A DNA stretch of 64,000 bases, taken from contig CAWAKK010000006.1 in NCBI GenBank assembly GCA_963782605.1, forward strand, positions 124,001-188,000, in the 5' to 3' direction. Below, piece after piece: positions 16,442 to 24,410 of the stretch (the first letter of the stretch is position 1; every line of letters begins with the position of its first letter). A program made the translations under genes and the position numbers. The DNA comes from JBDTSW01 sp963782605. Lineage in GTDB: Bacteria > Actinomycetota > Thermoleophilia > Solirubrobacterales > 70-9. A model generated the notes under the pieces. The model saw only the letters and a program-made list of their open reading frames with translations. It made no database searches and was not told where the DNA came from.

Positions 16442-17809
16442 TCAGGCGTGCGTCGCCCATCCGTCCACCGCCCGGGCAGCTTCAAGGATCGCCTCCGAGA
16501 TCGTGGGATGGGGGTGGACGATGCGGGCGAGTTCCTGGTAGCCGCCCTCCAGAGCCATCACCGCGACCAGCTCGGCGATCATGTCGCAGGCCCGGTTACC
16601 GACGATGTGCGCGCCGATGATCTCGCCGTACTTCTGATCGGCAATCAGCTTCACGATGCCGTCGCGGTCGTCGTATACGGCCGAGGCACCCACGCCACCG
16701 AGCTTGAACTTGCCGATCTTGACCTCGTGGCCCGCCTCCTTTGCCTCGGCCTCGGTCAACCCGATCGAGGCGACCTGCGGGTGGCAGAAGGTTGCCCCGG
16801 GGATCAGGTCGACATCGACCGGGTGGGTCTCGGCGCCCGCGATGGTCTCGACTGCGACGACGCCCTCCTCTGAAGCCTTGTGCGCGAGCGCCGGGCCTCG
16901 AACCAGATCGCCGATTGCGTAGACCTTCGAGTTCGACGTGCGCTGAAAGTCGTCGACCTTGATCCGGCCGCCGTCCTCGGTCTCGATCTTGGCCTCGGCG
17001 AGATTCAGCGCCTCGGTATCCGGCGCTCGTCCTCCGGCGATGCAGAGGTAGTCGACCTCCTCCTCGGTCTCGCCCAGCTTGAGCTTCACCGACGCACGTC
17101 CCTCCTCGACCGCCTCGATCTTGGTCCCGGTGGCGACGTTGATCCCCTGCTTCTTGAACGTGCGCTCGACGACGCGGGCACAGTCGCGGTCCTCGAGCGG
17201 CAGGATCTGGTCGAGCATCTCGATCAGGATCACCTCAGTGCCGTAGCGGGCGTAGGCCGAGGCGATCTCCGAGCCCGAGGCTCCGGCGCCGACAACTGCG
17301 AGCCGCTTCGGTTTCCCCGGCAACGACCACGCGCCCCAGGTGTCGACGACGCGATCGGAGAACTCCACGCCGGGGATCGGGAGGGCCACCGAGCCGGTCG
17401 CGAGGACAACCGAGCCCGCCTTGAGAGTCTCTCCGCCAACGGCGACGTCTCCATCGGCGGTAAGCGAGCCCTCGCCATCGAGCACCGCGATCTTGTTTTT
17501 GTCCCAGAGCATCCGGACCCCGTTCGAGAGGTTCTCCGAGACCTTGGCGCGGCGCTCGCCGAGTGCCTGCCAGTCGATTTCCGCCTTGGAGACCTTGATC
17601 CCGAGCTCGGCGCCGTTTACTGCGTCGTCGAAGACCTCAGCGGTGTGGAGCATCGTCTTGGCCGGGATACAGGCGTAGTTGAGGCACCGACCGCCGGCCT
17701 TGTCGTTCTCGACGACCGCGGTTTTCAGGCCGAGCTGCGCGGCTCGGATCGCGGCGACGTAGCCACCCGGCCCGCCACCGATCACGATCACGTCGAAGGG
17801 GTCAGCCAT
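16442..17809 (-). CDS. lpd: Dihydrolipoyl dehydrogenase
   Basis: A second, conventional E3 (455 residues, no lipoyl domain). FAD motif VIVIGGGPGGYVAAIRAAQLG, redox disulfide in GGRCLNYACIPAK (the usual TCLNVGCIPSK is altered around the cysteines), NAD motif AVVGAGASGSEIASAY and HPHPTISEAI at the C-terminus. It probably serves the branched-chain or another 2-oxoacid complex, while the lipoyl-bearing lpd is tied to aceEF. It lies 28 bases after a membrane-protein gene and 33 bases before the DsbA-like gene. Confidence 0.95.
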   Translation of the reverse strand: MADPFDVIVIGGGPGGYVAAIRAAQLGLKTAVVENDKAGGRCLNYACIPAKTMLHTAEVFDDAVNGAELGIKVSKAEIDWQALGERRAKVSENLSNGVRMLWDKNKIAVLDGEGSLTADGDVAVGGETLKAGSVVLATGSVALPIPGVEFSDRVVDTWGAWSLPGKPKRLAVVGAGASGSEIASAYARYGTEVILIEMLDQILPLEDRDCARVVERTFKKQGINVATGTKIEAVEEGRASVKLKLGETEEEVDYLCIAGGRAPDTEALNLAEAKIETEDGGRIKVDDFQRTSNSKVYAIGDLVRGPALAHKASEEGVVAVETIAGAETHPVDVDLIPGATFCHPQVASIGLTEAEAKEAGHEVKIGKFKLGGVGASAVYDDRDGIVKLIADQKYGEIIGAHIVGNRACDMIAELVAVMALEGGYQELARIVHPHPTISEAILEAARAVDGWATHA

Positions 17810-17837
17810 GGCGGCCGACTCTAACCATCTCCACCGC

Positions 17838-18368
17838 TCAGGGATCGCGCGGGCGGGGCGCTGGCATCTGGATCCGCGCCATCGCCTTGATGTTCAAGTA
17901 GAAGAGGACGCCGGACCCGGCGATGATCAGCACGTTGCCGATCGCCTGCTGCCACTCGCTCGCGAGCACGAGCGACAAGGAGGCGCCGATCAGGGCCAAG
18001 AGCAACACGGTCTGAAAGCCGAGGACGGCCCAGTACCTCGCCTGCCACATGCCCCATGCCATGACGGCGAAGATCACAAACGGCGCCACGACCTGGGCGA
18101 TGTTCGGCCGTCCTCCATCGACCTCGACACCGGCCACGTAGCCGATCACGATCGAGAGACAGATGAGCGCCGAGATCACCGCGCCCACGGTCACCACCCG
18201 CGGGCGCTCCTGTGGCTCAAGGGGCTCGAGCGCCTCACGGGCGCGCTGGTTCTTGGCCTCGGTGCGCGCCGCCGTCCGTGCGCGGCGCTCGGCCAAGGCT
18301 GCCTGGCGGTCGGCGGTTCGCTCCTTGCGCTTGTGCCGATCGGCGCGCTTTCGTTCCCTGTCCGCCAC
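17838..18368 (-). CDS. Membrane protein with charged N-terminal helix
   Basis: About 176 residues. The first 55 are Arg/Lys/Glu/Ala-rich (ADRERKRADRHKRKERTADR) and probably form a cytoplasmic coil; four hydrophobic helices follow (VVTVGAVISALICLSIVIGY, IAQVVAPFVIFAVMAWGMW, AVLGFQTVLLLALIGASLSL, AIGNVLIIAGSGVLFYLN). I use GTG 18368, with GAGGG four bases upstream and an overlap with the thiE stop (TAGTG). Family not recognised. Its position between thiE and lpd does not reveal a role. Confidence 0.8.
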   Translation of the reverse strand: MADRERKRADRHKRKERTADRQAALAERRARTAARTEAKNQRAREALEPLEPQERPRVVTVGAVISALICLSIVIGYVAGVEVDGGRPNIAQVVAPFVIFAVMAWGMWQARYWAVLGFQTVLLLALIGASLSLVLASEWQQAIGNVLIIAGSGVLFYLNIKAMARIQMPAPRPRDP

Positions 18369-19036
18369 TAGACCCTCGACCCAGTCGCTAGCGCTGAGCG
18401 CAGCTCGCGCGCTGCGCCCTGCGGATCGTCCGCATCGCGGATCGCGCGGACGACGACGGCGCGCCCAGCTCCTGCGCGGACGACCTCGCCGACGTTGCCC
18501 GGGTCGATGCCACCGATCGCGAACCACGGGATTGTCGCGTTGGCAGCCGCGTAGCGGACGAGCTCGAGGCCAGTCGCGGGACGGCCCTCCTTCGTCGGGG
18601 TTTCCCACACGGGGCCGACGCTGATCTGGTCGGGACGGGCGCCCCCACCGGCTGAACATGCAGCATCGATCTGCTCCTCAGAATGAGTTGACAGGCCAAC
18701 CAGGGCCTCGGGCCCGGCCGCTGCGCGGGCCTCTGCGACCGAATCGTCGTCCTGGCCGACGTGGACGCCGTCCGCCCCGCAGGCCCCGACCAAGTCCGGA
18801 CGGTCGTTGAGGACGAAGAGCGCGCCGTGGGTATCGGCGAGGCGGCGGAACGGCTCCGCCAGCGAGATCACCTCCTCTGCGCATCGCGGTGCCTTGTGGC
18901 GAAGTTGCACGAGATCCGCACCGCCTCGAAGCGCTGCGTCGAGCACCTGGTCAGGCGCGACGCCGCCGGGAAGCCCGTCGCAGACGAAATAGAGCCGGGC
19001 GCTCTCGAGCCGCTGGATCCGGTCCTCGCGATTCAT
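18368..19036 (-). CDS. thiE: Thiamine-phosphate synthase
   Basis: Joins the thiazole and pyrimidine phosphates into thiamine monophosphate. The 222-residue TIM barrel shows LYFVCDG, LVQLRHKAP, LFVLNDRPDLVGACGADGVHVGQDD, VGLSTHS, ISVGPVWETPTKEG and PWFAIGGIDPGNV. Start chosen at ATG 19036, just outside the divergent riboswitch leader. A TAGGCT -10 box lies ten bases before the ATG, so it appears to have its own promoter outside the TPP riboswitch that controls thiO-thiS-thiG. Confidence 0.95.
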   Translation of the reverse strand: MNREDRIQRLESARLYFVCDGLPGGVAPDQVLDAALRGGADLVQLRHKAPRCAEEVISLAEPFRRLADTHGALFVLNDRPDLVGACGADGVHVGQDDDSVAEARAAAGPEALVGLSTHSEEQIDAACSAGGGARPDQISVGPVWETPTKEGRPATGLELVRYAAANATIPWFAIGGIDPGNVGEVVRAGAGRAVVVRAIRDADDPQGAARELRSALATGSRV

Positions 19037-19046
19037 CGTGAATCCG

Positions 19047-19056
19047 AGCCTAGTCT
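19047..19056. promoter_or_regulatory. Overlapping divergent -10 boxes (thiE / thiO)
   Basis: TAGTCT (19051-19056, plus strand) would start transcription just before the TPP riboswitch, and TAGGCT (19052-19047, minus strand) would start thiE. They share bases, so the two thiamine units have back-to-back promoters. Neither has a convincing -35. Confidence 0.4.
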
Positions 19057-19072
19057 GCGTCTCTCGCGGGTA

Positions 19073-19173
19073 CCATCCGAGGTGTAACGGGAGCCCCACC
19101 GGTGGGCTGAGAGGGCGGCATCACGGTCGCCGACCGTCTGAACCTGACCCGGGTAATGCCGGCGCAGGGATGG
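19073..19173 (+). ncRNA. TPP riboswitch (THI element)
   Basis: The conserved thiamine-pyrophosphate aptamer is directly readable: CTGAGA (19107-19112), CTGAACCTGA (19138-19147), GGGTAATGCCGGCGCAGGGA (19151-19170). P1 is formed by CCATCC (19073-19078) with GGATGG (19168-19173). It lies in the leader of thiO-thiS-thiG; AAGGAG and GTG of thiO begin about 25 bases after it, so translational control of thiO is likely. Confidence 0.96.
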
Positions 19174-19208
19174 TGGCCCGGCCGGCGCCCCCAGGGAAGG
19201 AGCGAATC

Positions 19209-19562
19209 GTGCCCAAGCGAGCCGACGAGAACCTCGACGTGGTCGTCGTTGGCGCTGGCGCGATCGGCCTCGCATGTGCATGGCGGGCAGCCCAGCGCGG
19301 GCTGCGTGTGCGCGTCCTCGAGCGCGATCAAGCCGGCTCGGGCGCCTCAGGGGTTGCCGCCGGGATGCTGGCGCCGGTGAGCGAGGCGACGTGGGGCGAG
19401 GAGGCTCTGATCGCGCTCGCCCAGGTCTCCCATCGCAGCTGGCCGGGCTTCGCCCGCGAGCTCGGTGTGGCGAGCGAGGCTGATCCCGGTTTCCTCGCCG
19501 CTTGGCGCGCTTCACGTGGCCTTCGATCCCGACGAAGCCGCCGAGCTTCGCCGTCGTTATGA
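19209..19562 (+). CDS. thiO: Glycine oxidase ThiO, N-terminal part (frameshifted)
   Basis: First part of an FAD-dependent amine oxidase that supplies the glycine imine for thiazole synthesis. GTG 19209 has AAGGAG six bases upstream. The protein begins with the dinucleotide motif VVVVGAGAIGLACAWRAAQRG, then the GSGASGVAAGMLAPVSE segment of ThiO. The frame leaves the family near codon 98 (19502): deleting one T in the GCTTGG there restores AGALHVAFDPDEAAELRR in the next frame. The tail after that point is out of frame. The rest of the gene is intact, so assembly error is as likely as true inactivation. Confidence 0.85.
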   Translation: MPKRADENLDVVVVGAGAIGLACAWRAAQRGLRVRVLERDQAGSGASGVAAGMLAPVSEATWGEEALIALAQVSHRSWPGFARELGVASEADPGFLAAWRASRGLRSRRSRRASPSL

Positions 19563-20358
19563 GCTCATGAGCGAGCTCGGCCTCGAAGCCGAATGGCTGC
19601 GCGCCAGGCAGGCGCGCGAGCTGGAGCCGGGTCTCTCCCCGCGGCTCACCGCCGCGGTTCATGCCCCGCATGAGGCCGCGATCGACCCGCGGGTATTGGT
19701 CTCGGCGCTTCAGATCGCCGCCGAGCGCGCTGGAGTGGAGCTCGTGGAGGGAGCGGAGGTGACCGAGCTGCTGGTTGCCGGCGGGGCGGTCGCGGGTGTG
19801 CTGACCGCGAATTCTCGGGAGCATCACGCGGCCGCGGTCGTGGCGGCGAGCGGCGCCTGGTCCGGCGAAGGGGGCTGGCTGCCTGCCGGCGTGGTGCCAC
19901 CGGTGCGCCCCGTGAAAGGCGAGATCGTGACCCTGCACGGTCGCCCGCCGTGCCAGCGGATGGTTGCGTCGGAGCGCATCTATGTGGTGCCACGCGCCGA
20001 CGGTCGCGTGGTGATCGGGGCGACGGTCGAGGAGCGTGGCTTCGACACGTCGATCACCGCCGGGGGCGTGATGGAGCTGCTGCGCGAGGCGTACCGGGCA
20101 CTGCCGGACATCGGCGAGCTCGAGCTGGTCGAAACGATTGCCGGACTGCGCCCTGGCACGCCCGACAACGCACCAGTCGTGGGACCCACTGGGCTCGACG
20201 GGCTCATCCTCGCCACCGGCCATTTCCGCAACGGGATTCTGCTGGCGCCGGTGACCGCGGACGCCGTGGCAGCGCTGCTGCTCGGCGAGGAGCCCGCGCG
20301 AGAGGTGGCCATGGCCGATCCAGCCCGCTTTGCCGCGGCGGAGGCGATCTCGCGATGA
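19465..20358 (+). CDS. thiO: Glycine oxidase ThiO, C-terminal part (frameshifted)
   Basis: Continuation of ThiO in a frame one base off from the first part; real homology begins at GALHVAFD, about 19503. It contains the substrate and FAD-closing segments: VVAASGAWSG, PVRPVKGEIVTL, RIYVVPRADGRVVIGATVEE, ETIAGLRPGTPDNAPVVG and LATGHFRNGILLAPVTA. Joined with the first part the protein would be about 382 residues, the normal ThiO length. Its TGA overlaps the thiS start (ATGA). Confidence 0.88.
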   Translation: MWRARLIPVSSPLGALHVAFDPDEAAELRRRYELMSELGLEAEWLRARQARELEPGLSPRLTAAVHAPHEAAIDPRVLVSALQIAAERAGVELVEGAEVTELLVAGGAVAGVLTANSREHHAAAVVAASGAWSGEGGWLPAGVVPPVRPVKGEIVTLHGRPPCQRMVASERIYVVPRADGRVVIGATVEERGFDTSITAGGVMELLREAYRALPDIGELELVETIAGLRPGTPDNAPVVGPTGLDGLILATGHFRNGILLAPVTADAVAALLLGEEPAREVAMADPARFAAAEAISR

Positions 20359-20561
20359 AGGTGGAGTTGAACGGAGAGGCCACGGAGCTGCCGGAGGGCG
20401 CGACGGTCGCCGATGCGGTTGCGGTCGTGGGGGCACGGGACGAGAGCCGCGGGGTCGCGGTCGCGGTCTCCGGCGAGGTCGTTCCACGGACGCAGTGGGG
20501 CGGAAGGGGTCTTAATGCCGGTGATGAGATCGAGGTCGTGCGGGCGGTGCAGGGTGGCTAG
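20355..20561 (+). CDS. thiS: Sulfur carrier protein ThiS
   Basis: A 68-residue ubiquitin-fold sulfur carrier that donates sulfur to ThiG as a C-terminal thiocarboxylate. It ends in the required Gly-Gly (VQGG) and has the ThiS/MoaD pattern with LNGEATELPEGATVADAV and LNAGDEIEVVRAVQGG. The ATG overlaps the thiO stop, and the thiG start lies inside its last codons. Confidence 0.94.
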   Translation: MKVELNGEATELPEGATVADAVAVVGARDESRGVAVAVSGEVVPRTQWGGRGLNAGDEIEVVRAVQGG

Positions 20562-21354
20562 CGCCGATCAGGTCGAGCGCGTCACGGTCGAGGAGTTAAA
20601 GCTCGGCGGCAGGACCTGGGGGTCGCGCCTCATCGCCGGCACGGGTGGCTTTCGCTCACTCGAAGTCATGGAACGTGCCTTGGAGGCCTCGGGGACCGAG
20701 ATCGTCACCGTGGCCCTGCGCCGGGTCGATCCGCTGGCGCAGGGCTCGGTCCTCGACCTCATCGAGCGCCTGGGCCTCTTCGCGCTCCCCAACACCGCCG
20801 GTTGCTACACGGCACGTGACGCTGTCAAGACCGCGCAGCTCGCCCGCGAGGCCTTCGAGACCGAGTGGATCAAGCTCGAGGTGATCGGCGACGATCGCAC
20901 CCTGCTCCCGGACGCGGTCGAGCTTCTGGACGCTGCCGAGACCCTCGTCGCCGAGGGGTTCACGGTGCTGCCATACACGAGTGACGACCCGATCCTCGCC
21001 GCGCGTCTCGAGCAGGTGGGCTGCGCCGCTGTCATGCCCCTGGGCTCCCCGATCGGCTCGGGCGCCGGCATCCGCAATCCCTACAACGTGCGACTCATCG
21101 TCGAAGCGGCAACCGTGCCGGTGATCCTCGACGCGGGGATCGGTACCGCCTCGGACGCGGCGCTCGCGATGGAGCTCGGCTGCGCCGGCGTGTTGCTGGC
21201 GAGCTCGGTCTCTCGCGCCAAGGACCCGGTCGCGATGGCGTTCGCGATGCGCAAGGCGGTCGAGGCGGGCTTCGCGGCCCGTCGTGCGGGCAGGATCCCG
21301 CGCCGGCTTCACGCCAAGGCCTCGACGCCCGAAGAGGGATTGCCGGAGCTCTGA
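20554..21354 (+). CDS. thiG: Thiazole synthase ThiG
   Basis: Forms the thiazole phosphate of thiamine from deoxyxylulose phosphate, dehydroglycine and ThiS thiocarboxylate. About 266 residues: SRLIAGTGGFRS, NTAGCYTARDAV, catalytic Lys in EWIKLEVIGD, PLGSPIGSGAGIRNPYN and PVILDAGIGTASDAA. The GTG at 20554 overlaps thiS by eight bases. It converges on an MFS gene with only four bases between stops; no terminator hairpin is evident. Confidence 0.96.
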   Translation: MASADQVERVTVEELKLGGRTWGSRLIAGTGGFRSLEVMERALEASGTEIVTVALRRVDPLAQGSVLDLIERLGLFALPNTAGCYTARDAVKTAQLAREAFETEWIKLEVIGDDRTLLPDAVELLDAAETLVAEGFTVLPYTSDDPILAARLEQVGCAAVMPLGSPIGSGAGIRNPYNVRLIVEAATVPVILDAGIGTASDAALAMELGCAGVLLASSVSRAKDPVAMAFAMRKAVEAGFAARRAGRIPRRLHAKASTPEEGLPEL

Positions 21355-21358
21355 GACC

Positions 21359-22567
21359 TCACGCCGGCGCCGGTACGGGCACCGCGCCGGACAGCGAATC
21401 CCGCCGCGCCAGCACGAGCAGGGCTCCCATCGTCGCCACGCCCACGCCGGCGGCTATCGCTGCGGCCCAACCGCTGGCGTCGACTATGAATCCTGCCGAC
21501 GCGACCCCCGCGGAGAGCCCTCCCACAAGCGCTGTGAGCGGCCAGGTGAACGACTCCGTCACGGCGCCGCCCGGGGCGAGAAGGGAGACGATCTCGTTCC
21601 TGCTCGCGATCAGCGGCGCCAGCGGGATTCCCGCGAAGACGACGAGGATCGCCATCGAGACCGGGGGACCGGCCGCCAGGAGTGGAAGGTTCGCGAGCGG
21701 CAGCAGAAAGGCGAGGCGCGTATGGACCTGAACCAGTGAGAGACGTCGCCGGCGTGTGCCGTAGACGAAGCCCCCGGCTGCGCTGCCGACGGACCAAATC
21801 GCGAGCAGCACCCCGGCAAGCTCGGTCGTTCCATGCGAGTCGCTGAAGGCGGGCAGGCCGACCTCGATCGTCCCAAGGCAGAAGCCGACCGGAAAGCTGG
21901 CGAGCGCCATCGTCCGGATCGCTGGCGATGTAAGCGCCCCGAGCAGGCCACTTGCAGAGCCGTCCGGATCCCGAAACGAGGAGGGAGCGGGCGGCAAAAA
22001 GGCGACGAAGATCGCGGCGCCGGTCAGGTTTAGCGCGGCGGAGACGCCCAGCATGATCTCCGGGCCAGCGAGGGCGATGCCCACCGCCGTTACGAGCGGG
22101 CCGGCGATGAACGCAACCTCGATCATCACCGAGTCCAGCGCGTAGGCGGCGGTCACGAGCCCGGTGCGCCCACCGAGCAACTGCGACCAGCGCGAGCGAA
22201 GCACAGAGCCTGTGGGCGGGAAGGCGATCCCGGCGAGGACGGCGATCGGCGTGAGCGCGGCCGTGCCCGCTCCGGCGCTGCCAAAACCCCAGATGGCAAG
22301 CAGCGCGCTCGAGTGCACGACCGCCAGCGCCAACAGCATGCTCTCGCCGCGGCGGTCGACCAGCCGGCCCTGAAGCGGCGCGCCGCAAGCGCTGCCGAGG
22401 GCGAGGCCTCCAGAGACGATCCCAGCGCCGGCGAACGATCCCGTGACCTCGCGCGCGAAGAGGAGGACCGCGAGCGCGTTGATGGCGAAGGGGAGCCGGC
22501 CGAGAAGCGTCGCACCGATCAGGGCAGCAACGCGCGGCCTTCTCAGAATCTCAAGATAGGAGCCCAC
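21359..22567 (-). CDS. MFS transporter
   Basis: A 402-residue major-facilitator protein with about 12 hydrophobic helices. The loop after helix 2 has GRLVDRRGES, the family's GxLaDrxGrr motif. The sequence gives no substrate; it resembles drug- or metabolite-efflux MFS proteins in length. GTG start. Monocistronic, divergent from the PhoD-like phosphatase gene. Confidence 0.88.
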   Translation of the reverse strand: MGSYLEILRRPRVAALIGATLLGRLPFAINALAVLLFAREVTGSFAGAGIVSGGLALGSACGAPLQGRLVDRRGESMLLALAVVHSSALLAIWGFGSAGAGTAALTPIAVLAGIAFPPTGSVLRSRWSQLLGGRTGLVTAAYALDSVMIEVAFIAGPLVTAVGIALAGPEIMLGVSAALNLTGAAIFVAFLPPAPSSFRDPDGSASGLLGALTSPAIRTMALASFPVGFCLGTIEVGLPAFSDSHGTTELAGVLLAIWSVGSAAGGFVYGTRRRRLSLVQVHTRLAFLLPLANLPLLAAGPPVSMAILVVFAGIPLAPLIASRNEIVSLLAPGGAVTESFTWPLTALVGGLSAGVASAGFIVDASGWAAAIAAGVGVATMGALLVLARRDSLSGAVPVPAPA

Positions 22568-22641
22568 GTCCCCAGCATGGCAACCCCGAATCGGGAGCCG
22601 CGCCTTAACTCAAACCCAGGAATCTTCCGCGCGCTGGCGGG

Positions 22642-22656
22642 TACGGTTCCGACCCA
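22642..22656 (+). promoter_or_regulatory. Leaderless promoter of the PhoD-like gene
   Basis: TACGGT (22642-22647) lies eight bases before the ATG at 22656 and there is no Shine-Dalgarno, the arrangement expected of a leaderless transcript. Confidence 0.45.
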
Positions 22657-24320
22657 TGGCGGAACTCGTGCTCGGACCGCTCCTTCGCTACGTGGGCAAG
22701 ACGGACGCAACGATCTGGGTCGAGACGGACTCCGCCTGCGAGGTCGAGATCCTCGGCCGCACGGCCAAGACGTTCTGCGTCCACGGGCACCATTACGCCC
22801 TCGTCTGCTTCGACGACCTGGAGCCGGGCTCGAGCGAGGAGTATGAGGTGGCGCTCGACGGGGGGAAGGTGTGGCCCATGGAGGGCTCCGAGTTTCCACC
22901 GAGCGTGCTGCGGACGTTTCGCGACGAGGAGCAGATCGAGCTCGTCTTCGGTTCCTGCCGGGTGTGTGCGCCGCAGGGACCGCCGTTCACGCTTCCCAAG
23001 GAGGAGGACGCTGAGAACGGCCGCGGCTTCGATGCCCTGCACGCGCTCGCGCTTTCGATCCTCGGCGAGGACTCGCCCTCGTACCCCGACCTCCTCTTCC
23101 TCTGTGGCGATCAGGTCTACGCCGATGAGGTCTCGATCGGGACGCTCAAGTTCATCGCCGAGCGTCCGGCCGACGAGCGCCCGGCCGAGGCCCCTTTCGA
23201 CCAGGTCGCGGACTTCGAGGAGTACACCCACCTGTACCACGAGTCGTGGTCGGAGCCGGCGATCCGCTGGCTCCTCTCGACGGTGTCGAGCTCGATGGTC
23301 ATCGACGACCACGACATGCACGACGACTGGAACATCTCGGAGAGCTGGTGTGAGGACATGGAGGAGCTCCCGTGGTGGAAGGAGCGAGTCATCGGCGGGA
23401 TGACCTCGTACTGGATCTACCAGTTCATAGGCAACGTCTCCCCATCCGATCTGGCCGAGCGGCCACTGTGGAAGGAGGTCCAGGAAGCCGACGGTGACGC
23501 CGAGCCGCTGCTGCGCGAGTTCATGGAGCAGGACGACCAGGAGCGGGACGGCAAACGATGGAGCTTCTGCCGCGATCTCGGCACGATGCGCCTGATCGTG
23601 ATGGACGTTCGCACCGGCCGATGCCTGGACCCGGGGGAGCGCAAGATCGTCGACGATGACGAGTGGGATTGGATCGTCGAGCACGCCACCGAGGGGGAAT
23701 TCGATCATCTGCTCTTCGGCACGTCCGACCCATTCCTGCTGGCCCCGACCTTCCACAACCTCGAGGCGTGGAACGAGGTCGTCTGCGACGGCCGGTGGGG
23801 AAAGCTCGCTGCCCGCCTGGGGGAGAAGATGCGCCAGGAGCTCGACTTCGATCACTGGGCGGCGTTTGGCGAGTCCTTCCTTCGCCTGAAGGGGCTGATC
23901 GAGGAGGTCGGCTCGGGCAAGCACGGTAGGCCTCCCGCGACCATCGGGGTGCTTTCCGGCGACGTGCACCACGCTTACCTCGCGGACGTCGCCTACAAGG
24001 GCGACGCGAACGTGGAGAGCGCCGTCTATCAGGCGGTCTGCTCGCCCTACCGGAACGCGCTCGACGACACGGAGCGCCGGGTGATCAAGCTGTCGCTCAC
24101 CCGACCCGCTGCCGAGGTGACGCGTCGCCTGGCCGACGCGGCCGGCGTCGACGACCCCGGCATTCGCTGGCGCTTCCGCGAGGGCCCCTACTTCGACAAC
24201 CAGGTCGCAACGGTCTACCTCGATGGACGCGACTCGTCAATGAAGCTCGAGAAGGTCCCGCGCGACCCGAAGGGCCGCGACGAGCGCCTCGAGCACGTCT
24301 TCGAAGCCCAGCTGGCCTGA
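22656..24320 (+). CDS. PhoD-like metallophosphatase
   Basis: A 554-residue member of the alkaline phosphatase D-like metallophosphoesterases. Metal-binding motifs are visible: FGSCRVC, LFLCGDQVYAD, MVIDDHDMHDDWN and VLSGDVHHAYLA. An N-terminal beta-domain (about 1-90, LLRYVGKTDATIWVETD) precedes the catalytic part. There is no signal peptide, unlike secreted PhoD, so it is probably cytoplasmic. Substrate unknown. Confidence 0.88.
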   Translation: MAELVLGPLLRYVGKTDATIWVETDSACEVEILGRTAKTFCVHGHHYALVCFDDLEPGSSEEYEVALDGGKVWPMEGSEFPPSVLRTFRDEEQIELVFGSCRVCAPQGPPFTLPKEEDAENGRGFDALHALALSILGEDSPSYPDLLFLCGDQVYADEVSIGTLKFIAERPADERPAEAPFDQVADFEEYTHLYHESWSEPAIRWLLSTVSSSMVIDDHDMHDDWNISESWCEDMEELPWWKERVIGGMTSYWIYQFIGNVSPSDLAERPLWKEVQEADGDAEPLLREFMEQDDQERDGKRWSFCRDLGTMRLIVMDVRTGRCLDPGERKIVDDDEWDWIVEHATEGEFDHLLFGTSDPFLLAPTFHNLEAWNEVVCDGRWGKLAARLGEKMRQELDFDHWAAFGESFLRLKGLIEEVGSGKHGRPPATIGVLSGDVHHAYLADVAYKGDANVESAVYQAVCSPYRNALDDTERRVIKLSLTRPAAEVTRRLADAAGVDDPGIRWRFREGPYFDNQVATVYLDGRDSSMKLEKVPRDPKGRDERLEHVFEAQLA

Positions 24321-24371
24321 CGCGCTGAACCGGCGCTTTTGCCGAAACGGCTCTGCTACCCTGCCCGCGGC

Positions 24372-24395
24372 TAATACCGACTAAACCAATCAAGA
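24372..24395 (+). promoter_or_regulatory. AT-rich candidate operator before the sulfate importer
   Basis: The leader of the sbp gene contains CTAATACCGACTAAACCAAT, strikingly AT-rich for this genome and just before the AAAGG ribosome site. It could be the binding site of the Rrf2 regulator encoded at the other end of the transporter operon; this is inference only. Confidence 0.3.
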
Positions 24396-24410
24396 AAGGT
24401 CACAAAGAAC

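Noticed and set aside
24321..24371. Rho-independent terminator after the PhoD-like gene
   Set aside because: CGGC-gcttttg-CCG can pair only weakly and has no T-run after it.
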